Origin: Syntrophus gentianae
Lineage (GTDB): Bacteria > Desulfobacterota > Syntrophia > Syntrophales > Syntrophaceae
DNA length: 62,356 nt
Direction of reading: 5' to 3'
Assembly (NCBI RefSeq): GCF_900109885.1
Contig: NZ_FOBS01000020.1
Coordinates: 1 to 62,356 of the forward strand
The notes beneath the pieces were generated by a model, which was given only the letters and a program-made list of their open reading frames with translations, searched no databases and was not told the origin of the DNA. A program made the position numbers and the translations under genes. Below, in pieces: positions 39,336-45,970 of the stretch (its first letter is position 1; each line of letters opens with the position of its first letter).

Positions 39336-39429
39336 CCGGCTTGTACGGACAAGCGGTCGGTAGTTCCATTGCGTCCAAGTTATAAAGCCTTTTTCTAATG
39401 ATAATGAAGCAACTATATGGAGGTAAAAT

Positions 39430-40218
39430 ATGCAATTTGGAAACAAGGTGGTCTTTATCACAGGTGGAACAAAGGGCCTTGGGCGGGCAATGGCGGAAGC
39501 TTTTCTCGCAGAAGGTGCAGCTGTTGCAGTGAACGGGCGAAATCCTGATGCAACCGCAAAATTCGCAGAAGAATTCAAGGGGCAACGAATTCTTGTCTAC
39601 AATAACGATATTACAAACTTTGAAGAAATGGAACAAACAGCAACCGAGGTGGTCAATTCATGGGGCAAGGTAGATATCCTCATTAATAATGCCAGTATCG
39701 TCAACCCTCTTGTCCCGGCAGAAAAGATAAAGAAAGATGATTTTGACAAGGTCATCGATATAAACTTGAAAGGGACGTTCTATGCGACACAAGCCTTCGG
39801 AAAAAAAATGATCACGCAAAAATCTGGTCGGATTATCAATATTGCTTCACAGGTTGCCCTGTTCGGAGAAAAAGGCTTCCTCCCCTATGCAATCAGCAAG
39901 GCTGGCCTTATTGCCATGGCGCGGGGTCTTTCCTACGAGTGGTCAAAATACGGCGTGACCATTTGTACTCTGGCGCCTGGTTTCATCAAAGGCGGAATGA
40001 ACGAAGGTCTTATCAAAAAAGAGGCTTTCGTTAATTTTCTGTCCGGGAAAACCCCTATAGGCAGAATGGGAACTGTTGATGAAGTCGTTGGGACCGTCCT
40101 TTTTCTTGCCTCTGATATGGCACATTATATTAATGGTGAAACGATCGTTATGGATGGCGGCATGACTGGCTATACCCAGGAAGGTCTCCTCGATTTCTTC
40201 AGCAAGCCAAGAACATAA
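39430..40218 (+). CDS. SDR-family oxidoreductase
   Basis: 262 residues. NAD(P) motif ITGGTKGLGRAMAEAF, NNAS motif (ILINNASIVNPL), catalytic Ser in NIASQVALFG, and YAISK (YxxxK). It ends YINGETIVMDGGMTGY, typical of classical SDRs such as 3-oxoacyl-ACP reductases and short-chain alcohol dehydrogenases. The small residues after the glycine motif do not settle NAD versus NADP. The substrate is unknown; nearby acyl-CoA genes hint at a 3-hydroxyacyl substrate, but they are not in the same unit. GGAGG precedes the start. Confidence 0.85.
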   Translation: MQFGNKVVFITGGTKGLGRAMAEAFLAEGAAVAVNGRNPDATAKFAEEFKGQRILVYNNDITNFEEMEQTATEVVNSWGKVDILINNASIVNPLVPAEKIKKDDFDKVIDINLKGTFYATQAFGKKMITQKSGRIINIASQVALFGEKGFLPYAISKAGLIAMARGLSYEWSKYGVTICTLAPGFIKGGMNEGLIKKEAFVNFLSGKTPIGRMGTVDEVVGTVLFLASDMAHYINGETIVMDGGMTGYTQEGLLDFFSKPRT

Positions 40219-40356
40219 TCAATATTAACCCTGGCAGCAAAGGGGTTCTGTTGTCTTATGGAAATTCTGGAATGGGCCAGCTGGATGGTTTTTTCCTGGT
40301 GCCTGTTTACGGTTTTTTTAATTCACCCAGTCACAATTTGGTCACAAAATAAAGGA

Positions 40357-40386
40357 AAGGACTTGGCCAGAAATGGTCAAGTCCTT
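40357..40386. terminator. Hairpin between the SDR gene and tRNA-Val
   Basis: AAGGACTTGGCCA (40357-40369) pairs with TGGTCAAGTCCTT (40374-40386), 13 bp with one G-U pair and a GAAA loop. On the minus strand it lies immediately 3' of tRNA-Val and on the plus strand it is followed by GATTTTCTT. It can end both transcripts. Confidence 0.75.
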
Positions 40387-40394
40387 GATTTTCT

Positions 40395-40469
40395 TGGTAG
40401 GCGGTACTGGGATTGAACCAGTGACTTCTACCGTGTGAAGGTAGCACTCTCCCGCTGAGTTAACCGCCC
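40395..40469 (-). tRNA. tRNA-Val, anticodon CAC
   Basis: 75 nt on the minus strand, starting GGGCGGT and ending with encoded CCA. The acceptor stem pairs with ACCGCCT (one G-U), the anticodon stem CTACC/GGTAG encloses TTCACAC giving anticodon CAC, and the T-arm has GGTTCAATCCC. It reads GUG codons. Confidence 0.93.
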
Positions 40470-40551
40470 ATCGTTGTACGGGTGCAAGCTATATCCTAAA
40501 GAATCCTCTTTTTCAAGGGGAAAAAATCGATCGTTTCCATTGCACGATTCA

Positions 40552-41370
40552 TCATTCATCTTTGCAGAGACCCCTGTAGAATTCAACCCGCCTGTCTCGA
40601 TAGAGATGGTTGTAAGGATTGAGATTTTTGTCCCTGGCCAGGGAAATGTCGATTTCGACGACCGCAACCTCGTCAGCAACCGGATCGGCTGAATAGAGGA
40701 CATCGGCAGTTGGACCGGTAATCTGACTTCTTCCCGTAAACCGAAGGGTCTTGCCGTTTCGATCATCCTGGCCGGTCCGATTGGCCGTGACGGCATAGAC
40801 GTGATTCTCCAGACAACGGGTCCTCATGCCGTCCTGGCAGAAGGGCAGCACCAGATTGGCGCAATGGCAGATCAAATCCGCCCCCTTCAGGGAAAGGATC
40901 CTCATGGTTTCGGGGAAAAACCAGTCGAAGCAGATCATGATCCCGATGCGGCAGCAACCAAGGTCAAAAATTCCGGGTTCCTTATCCCCCGGTTGGAACC
41001 AGAGTTTTTCCTCACTGAAGAGGTGAATCTTCCGATAGGTACCCACATATCCCGTAGGTGAAACGAGCACGGCTGAATTAAAAAAGCGGCCATTGTCCCA
41101 TTCCGCCAGCCCGCCCACAATAAAGCAAGAGTTCCGGGAAGCGAGCCCGCAGAGAAATTCCGTTGTTTTTCCATCAGGGATTTTCTCGGAGAGCCTTTCA
41201 ACCTCCTCCAGGGAAGTAAAGAGATAACCCGTATTAAACAGTTCGGGAAGCACGATGACATCCGCCTTCATCCCGTTGATCAGGCTCCCCGCCTTTTTCA
41301 GATTCTCCTCAACGTCTCCGAAAATCGGTTCAAACTGGACGAATCCCGTCTTCAAGATACCCTCACCCAT
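40552..41370 (-). CDS. Nitrilase-superfamily carbon-nitrogen hydrolase
   Basis: 272 residues with the catalytic triad: Glu in VLPELFNTGYLF, Lys in TYRKIHLFSEEK, and Cys in IGIMICFDWFFPETMR. Cytoplasmic. The family hydrolyses amides such as omega-amides or N-carbamoyl compounds; the CFDWFFPE block resembles N-carbamoylputrescine/beta-ureidopropionase-like and omega-amidase branches, without settling the substrate. It sits between tRNA-Val and the gcd group and points away from the latter. Confidence 0.87.
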   Translation of the reverse strand: MGEGILKTGFVQFEPIFGDVEENLKKAGSLINGMKADVIVLPELFNTGYLFTSLEEVERLSEKIPDGKTTEFLCGLASRNSCFIVGGLAEWDNGRFFNSAVLVSPTGYVGTYRKIHLFSEEKLWFQPGDKEPGIFDLGCCRIGIMICFDWFFPETMRILSLKGADLICHCANLVLPFCQDGMRTRCLENHVYAVTANRTGQDDRNGKTLRFTGRSQITGPTADVLYSADPVADEVAVVEIDISLARDKNLNPYNHLYRDRRVEFYRGLCKDE

Positions 41371-41697
41371 ATCAGTCCTTTATCGCCTCTTCCTGAATTT
41401 CTTACCGGTCATTCTCTGATATCATCTTTACTCTGGAATTGGAACCACAATAGAGACTCCCCCTATTATCAAGTTTCCCTGTTCCCCTAACACATGGATT
41501 TTTCATTTCTATCCAAGAGAGTTCCCGGACCTTATACATCAGCCGATTATTTAAAATATTCGTTGACAAAAACGTCCTTAATGGGGTAAGAGCCCAAAGA
41601 ATTTGGTAGACGTTAGACAGGCGGTTACAGAGGGATTCCATCACGGAATAGCCCTTGGCAGTTGAAATTCATTCAAACACACTGGTAGGAGGAGATT
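41371..41697. other. Divergent promoter region before the biotin carrier gene
   Basis: 327 bp between the amidase and the biotin carrier. A possible sigma-70-type promoter is TTGACA (41563-41568), 17 nt, GTAAGA (41586-41591); the -10 is poor. AGGAGGAG before 41698 is the ribosome site. No gene seen. Confidence 0.4.
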
Positions 41698-41907
41698 ATG
41701 GAAGTAACTGTACCCATGGAAGGAAAGATTGTAGCAATCAAAGTTAACGTCGGCGATAAGGTCAGTGAAGATGACGAAATCGCGGTCATGGAAGCCATGA
41801 AGATGGAAATGCCTGTCGTTTCTCCAGCTGACGGCGTCGTTAAAGAAATAAAGGTCAAAGTTGGTGACAAAGTTGCAGCTGAGCAATCTTTGATGGTCAT
41901 CGAGTAG
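41698..41907 (+). CDS. Minimal biotin carboxyl carrier protein
   Basis: 69 residues, a stand-alone biotinyl domain. The hammerhead fold repeats IVAIKVNVGDKVSEDDEI and VKEIKVKVGDKVAAEQSL flank VMEAMKMEMPV, the biotinylated lysine site (AMKM). It carries CO2 between a decarboxylase alpha subunit and a membrane or second transferase partner. The Ala/Pro-rich linker of usual GcdC/OadA-type carriers is missing. It lies upstream of the acyl-CoA dehydrogenase and gcdA and is probably the carrier for GcdA. Confidence 0.88.
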   Translation: MEVTVPMEGKIVAIKVNVGDKVSEDDEIAVMEAMKMEMPVVSPADGVVKEIKVKVGDKVAAEQSLMVIE

Positions 41908-42210
41908 ACCAGTTCTCCCAGATATTACACACCGAATACGTAAGAATACACCCCTATACCGATCTTTGCAGAGCGGATTGGCCGCGTTAGAATGCAGGGA
42001 ACTCAATACAGAAACGCCGTGCCGACAATTCAACTTCGGCACGGCGTTGATGGCCACAGAATGCTTAAAAGTTGTAAGCCGATTATCCAATACACAAGAG
42101 AATGTCAGACATGGCGGATAGACGATATCCTTATTTTTCGGAAGGATAAGGCTAGGACTGGTTTAAGCACTTTGCTGCGGCATTAATACTTTAAAAGAGG
42201 AGGCTTTACT
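41908..42210. other. 303-bp gap inside the gcd group
   Basis: No gene is supported. It contains the strong 12-bp hairpin at 42013-42048 and, before the dehydrogenase, GAGGAGG. The transcript probably runs through, with the hairpin setting expression ratios. Confidence 0.5.
42013..42048 (+). promoter_or_regulatory. Strong intercistronic hairpin between biotin carrier and dehydrogenase
   Basis: AACGCCGTGCCG (42013-42024) pairs perfectly with CGGCACGGCGTT (42037-42048) around a 12-nt loop. It is not followed by a T-run on the plus strand, so it is more like an mRNA-stabilising or processing element, or a partial attenuator, than a full terminator. Confidence 0.7.
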
Positions 42211-43362
42211 ATGGATTTTGCGTTATCAGAAGAACTCGAAATGTTGCGGACCATGGCGCGTGATTTTGCTGCCGAAAAGATTGCACCCTTTGCAGACAAA
42301 TGGGACGAAGAACACTACTTCCCCTATGAGGAAGTCGTGAAACCGATGGGTGAGCTGGGCTTCTTCGGTACGGTCATTCCGGAAGAGTACGGCGGAAACA
42401 ACATGGGCTGGCTGGCCGCCATCATCCTCACGGAAGAAGTCGCCCGCGCCTCCAGCGCGCTTCGTGTCCAGATCAACATGGAAGGCCTCGGCTGCGCCTA
42501 CACCATCTGGAAGTACGGAACGGAAGAAGCCAAGAAGAAATATGTCGAAAAGCTGGCAACCGGCCAGTATCTCGGCGGCTTCGGAATCACCGAATTCAAT
42601 GCCGGTTCCGACGTTATGTCCATGAAATCCACCGCTGAGGACAAAGGGGACCATTATGTGCTGAACGGCTCCAAAACCTGGATTTCCAACGCCAGCTGCG
42701 CCGATGTCATCGTTTACTACGCTTACACGGACAAGGCTGCCAAAGGCAAGGGTTTGTCCGCATTTGCCGTGGAATTGAAGAACAATCCCGGCATCCGCAC
42801 CACGGATCTGGACAAGATGGGAAGCAAATCCTCACCAACGGGCGAAATCTATCTCGATAACGTCATCGTCCCGAAGGAAAACCTCCTTGGCAAACCCGGC
42901 CAGGGAGCCCAAATCGTATTCGGTTCTCTCAATGGAACCCGCCTGTCCGCCGCTGCCGGTGGAATCGGCCTTGCCCAGGCCTGTCTCGATGCCGCCATCA
43001 AATACGCCAATGAGCGTGAGCAATTCGGCAAACCGATCGGCTCCTTCCAGGCGAACCAGTTCCTCATCGGCGAGATGGCCTGCGATCTGGAAGCCGCCAG
43101 AATGATGGTTTACAAGGCTGCCTGGCAGAAGGATCAGGGCAACCTGGGCAACACCTTCGAAGTCGCTCAGGCCAAGTATCTTGCCGGCGAAGTGGCCTAC
43201 AAGTGTGCCATCGGCGCTATGCGCATCTTCGGCGCCTATGGTTATTCCACGGAGTATCCGGTGAACCGTTACTATCGCGACGCTCCCACCTATGCGATGG
43301 TGGAAGGTTCGACGAATGTCTGCAAGATGATCGTCGGCGGTGCGCTGCTTGGTGCGAAATAA
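42211..43362 (+). CDS. Acyl-CoA dehydrogenase, probably non-decarboxylating glutaryl-CoA dehydrogenase
   Basis: 383 residues of the acyl-CoA dehydrogenase fold: GFGITEFNAGSDVMSM, GSKTWISNA, YANEREQFGKPIGSFQ, IFGAYGYSTEYPVNRYYRD. The catalytic Glu is in YAMVEGSTNV. Compared from memory with glutaryl-CoA dehydrogenases, the Arg that clamps the glutaryl carboxylate is present (SSALRVQ). The positions that are Glu and Tyr in decarboxylating enzymes are Ala (EEVARASS) and Val (AMVEG), as in non-decarboxylating enzymes of sulfate reducers. With gcdA next, the expected route is glutaryl-CoA to glutaconyl-CoA to crotonyl-CoA, or the reverse. Other acyl-CoA substrates remain possible. Confidence 0.85.
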   Translation: MDFALSEELEMLRTMARDFAAEKIAPFADKWDEEHYFPYEEVVKPMGELGFFGTVIPEEYGGNNMGWLAAIILTEEVARASSALRVQINMEGLGCAYTIWKYGTEEAKKKYVEKLATGQYLGGFGITEFNAGSDVMSMKSTAEDKGDHYVLNGSKTWISNASCADVIVYYAYTDKAAKGKGLSAFAVELKNNPGIRTTDLDKMGSKSSPTGEIYLDNVIVPKENLLGKPGQGAQIVFGSLNGTRLSAAAGGIGLAQACLDAAIKYANEREQFGKPIGSFQANQFLIGEMACDLEAARMMVYKAAWQKDQGNLGNTFEVAQAKYLAGEVAYKCAIGAMRIFGAYGYSTEYPVNRYYRDAPTYAMVEGSTNVCKMIVGGALLGAK

Positions 43363-43371
43363 TTCAGACTA

Positions 43372-43389
43372 AATGAGGTTTTCTCACCT
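43372..43389 (+). repeat. Short inverted repeat between dehydrogenase and gcdA
   Basis: TGAGGT and ACCTCA pair over a 6-nt loop, 10 bp after the dehydrogenase stop. Weak; perhaps a minor pause or processing site. Confidence 0.4.
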
Positions 43390-43440
43390 CAAAATACGTT
43401 ACACGTTAGATTTGTAGATATAAGCTGAGGAGAGTTTTTA

Positions 43441-45213
43441 ATGAGACAATATTTTGAAAAGATGGACGATCTGGGCAAACCCATGAAACCCGCCCAGATT
43501 GAAAGGATGAAGGATAACGTTGCTCAGATTGAAGCTGTGTACGCAGACGTTGCCGCAGCAGTCGATAAGGCAAAGAACGCGGGTGTTCCGGCGGAAGATG
43601 TCCATAAAAAAGGTGACATGACCGTATGGGAACGCATTGAATACATTGTGGATCCCGGAACCTTCTGTCCTCTGCATACCCTTTATAATCCCGCAGGAAA
43701 TAAAGAGGGCGTGACAGGCGTTATGGACGGTCTTGCCCGGATCAGCGGCAAGTGGTGCGTTCTGATCGGCTTCGACAACAAGGTTACCGTCGGCGCCTGG
43801 ATTCCCGGTCAGCCGGACAACAACCTCCGCGCCACCGATATGGCAAAGATCCTCAATATCCCCATTGTCTGGCTGGTCAACTGCTCGGGTGCCAGACTTC
43901 CCGAACAGGAAAAATTCTATGCCAACCGACGCGGCAGTGGAACCTGCTTCTTCCGTCATGCGGAACTGGAAAAGATGGGAATCCCCGTCCTGGCAGGAAT
44001 CTACGGAACGAACCCGGCAGGCGGCGGTTACCAGGGCGTCAGTCCGACCATCCTTCTTGCCCATAAAGACTGCAACATCGCCGTCGGCGGCGCAGGCATC
44101 GTCAGTGGCATGTCCCCCAAGGGGTTCTTTGATGAGGAAATCGCCGAGGCGCTCATTGACGCCACGCGTAAATTCCGAGCAACGCCTCCAGGAAGCGTTA
44201 AGGTTCACTATGATTCAACCGGATTCTTCCGGGCTGTCTTCGAGACACAGACCGGCGTTCTGGATGCTCTTAAAGAGTATATGTCTTATATTCCGGCGTA
44301 TCATCCCAAGTTCTTCCGGGTCGCCCAGCCGGCAGCGCCCAAATTCGATCCGAAAGAAATTTCGTCCATCATCACCTTCAATCAGAAGATGGTCTATGAT
44401 TTCGATAACCTTCTGGCCCGCCTGGTCGACAATTCCGAGCATATGGAATTCCGGTCCGGTTACGGACCTGAAGTCTACACTGGTCTGGTCAAGATCGACG
44501 GCTTCCTGATTGGCGTCATCGGCAACCGCCAGGGTGTCCTGCCCAACTACCCGGAATACACCAACGAGTACATCGGGGTGGGCGGCAAGCTGTATCGCCA
44601 GGGATTGATCAAGATGAGCGAGTTTGTCACGCTCTGCGATCGTGACCGTGTTCCCATTGTGTGGTTCCAGGATACCTCCGGAATCGACGTCGGCGACATC
44701 GCTGAAAAAGCAGAGCTTCTCGGCCTCGGTCAGTCGCTCATCTACTCCATCGAGCAGACCGAGCTTCCCATGATGCTCGCCGTCCTCCGCAAGGGTTCGG
44801 CAGCGGCCCATTACGTTATGGGCGGCCCGACGGCCAACAACCACACGGCCTTCACACTGGGCACGGCTACGACGGAAATCTACGTCATGCACGGTGAGAC
44901 CGCAGCAACAGCGAGCTTCGCCCGAAGACTCGTGAAAGAAAAGGATGCCGGCAAATCGTTGCAGCCTGTTCTTGACAAGATGAATGCCCTGGCAAAGGAA
45001 TACTACGACAAATCCCGTCCGATTTCCTGCGCCGTAACAGGGATGGTGGATGAAATCGTCCGTTACGAGGACATCCGCAATTACATGGTGGCCTTCGCCA
45101 ACGCAGTCTACCAGAATCCGAAATCCATCTGTCCGCAGCATCACATGATACTGCCGAGAGTTATCCGGTCACAGGTTGTCAAAGGATTGGATAGACCCAA
45201 GGCGGGAGAGTAA
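43441..45213 (+). CDS. gcdA: Glutaconyl-CoA decarboxylase alpha subunit (carboxyltransferase)
   Basis: 590 residues, full length. Two crotonase-like carboxyltransferase halves with NCSGARLPEQEKFYANRRG, YGTNPAGGGYQGVSPTILLA, AVGGAGIVSGMSPKG, VGGKLYRQGLIKMSEFVTLC, QDTSGIDVGDIAEKAELLGL and ICPQHHMILPRVIR. These match GcdA of Acidaminococcus closely by memory. It moves CO2 from glutaconyl-CoA to biotin; in the complete enzyme the membrane GcdB then releases CO2 and pumps Na+. No gcdB is in the window. A short biotin carrier lies upstream. Propionyl- or methylmalonyl-CoA carboxyltransferases are relatives but less similar. Confidence 0.9.
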   Translation: MRQYFEKMDDLGKPMKPAQIERMKDNVAQIEAVYADVAAAVDKAKNAGVPAEDVHKKGDMTVWERIEYIVDPGTFCPLHTLYNPAGNKEGVTGVMDGLARISGKWCVLIGFDNKVTVGAWIPGQPDNNLRATDMAKILNIPIVWLVNCSGARLPEQEKFYANRRGSGTCFFRHAELEKMGIPVLAGIYGTNPAGGGYQGVSPTILLAHKDCNIAVGGAGIVSGMSPKGFFDEEIAEALIDATRKFRATPPGSVKVHYDSTGFFRAVFETQTGVLDALKEYMSYIPAYHPKFFRVAQPAAPKFDPKEISSIITFNQKMVYDFDNLLARLVDNSEHMEFRSGYGPEVYTGLVKIDGFLIGVIGNRQGVLPNYPEYTNEYIGVGGKLYRQGLIKMSEFVTLCDRDRVPIVWFQDTSGIDVGDIAEKAELLGLGQSLIYSIEQTELPMMLAVLRKGSAAAHYVMGGPTANNHTAFTLGTATTEIYVMHGETAATASFARRLVKEKDAGKSLQPVLDKMNALAKEYYDKSRPISCAVTGMVDEIVRYEDIRNYMVAFANAVYQNPKSICPQHHMILPRVIRSQVVKGLDRPKAGE

Positions 45214-45254
45214 GAATAGCGGCAGATACCCTTTTATCGGGTAGCTGAATAAAT

Positions 45255-45292
45255 AAAGGCCGAAGCATGATTTTTCATGCTTCGGCCTTTTC
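45255..45292. terminator. Bidirectional terminator between gcdA and mobA
   Basis: A perfect 16-bp stem (45255-45270 with 45275-45290) with a TTTT loop, followed by TT on the plus strand and preceded by an A-run that becomes a T-run on the minus strand. It lies 41 bp past gcdA and just past the mobA stop. Confidence 0.93.
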
Positions 45293-45295
45293 ATT

Positions 45296-45955
45296 CTATT
45301 GATGCTTGAGAGTAAGAGCCTGCTGCAGATCCTGCTCCGTATTGATGTTGAGAAACATCATCCCTTCAGGATCATAGGACCGGATGACGGACTCAGGAAT
45401 CGTTAAAACCCGCATCCCTTTGAAGACACCGATCACTTTGAGACGATCGCCTCTCTCCAGAAGATTTTTTATGGTGGGCAGAGCGCGTCGGGAATAAATG
45501 GCATGAAGGGGGAAATAACCTTCCGAAGTTTCCGGAATAACCACATCATACCCGGCCACTTGACCCATCATGTACCGGATAAACTCGACATTCAGATAGG
45601 GCATGTCACAGGCGCATAAGAAGACATAATCAAAAGAGGCATAATAAAGACCGGCATAAAGCCCACCCAGAGGCCCCTTTCTCTTATAGATGTCGGTAAC
45701 CAGAGCGACATCCTGATCGAGATAGAGGAGCGGTTCATTGGTTACAAGAATGACCTCGGGGAACAGTTCCTTGAATTGCCTCACGGTTCGATCAATGAGC
45801 CGTTCGCCGTCAATCTCCAGGAAGGCCTTGTTAATTCCCATTCGAGAGCTTTTTCCTCCGGATAAGATGATTCCCGTCATTCTTTCTTTTGTCGTGCTCC
45901 CTGTTTCCGGAAAATCCTTCCCCGCTTCCAAAATGCTGTTTTTCTTCACTTCCAC
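45296..45955 (-). CDS. mobA: Molybdenum cofactor guanylyltransferase
   Basis: 219 residues from GTG 45955. The nucleotidyltransferase motif is TGIILSGGKSSRMGINKAFLEI (seen in parts), with Lys for GTP binding, followed by FLCACDMPYLNVEFI with the metal-binding Asp. MobA attaches GMP to molybdopterin to give the cofactor of DMSO-reductase-type enzymes such as formate dehydrogenases. The first 25 residues precede the family's usual start; ATG at about 45880 would be the shorter form but has a weak ribosome site. It follows the helicase gene by 15 bp. Confidence 0.9.
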   Translation of the reverse strand: MEVKKNSILEAGKDFPETGSTTKERMTGIILSGGKSSRMGINKAFLEIDGERLIDRTVRQFKELFPEVILVTNEPLLYLDQDVALVTDIYKRKGPLGGLYAGLYYASFDYVFLCACDMPYLNVEFIRYMMGQVAGYDVVIPETSEGYFPLHAIYSRRALPTIKNLLERGDRLKVIGVFKGMRVLTIPESVIRSYDPEGMMFLNINTEQDLQQALTLKHQ

Positions 45956-45970
45956 ACTGTTATCCTTTTT

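Noticed and set aside
40258-40419. 54-codon open frame between the SDR gene and tRNA-Val
   Set aside because: It runs through the terminator hairpin into the tRNA on the other strand and has no ribosome site.
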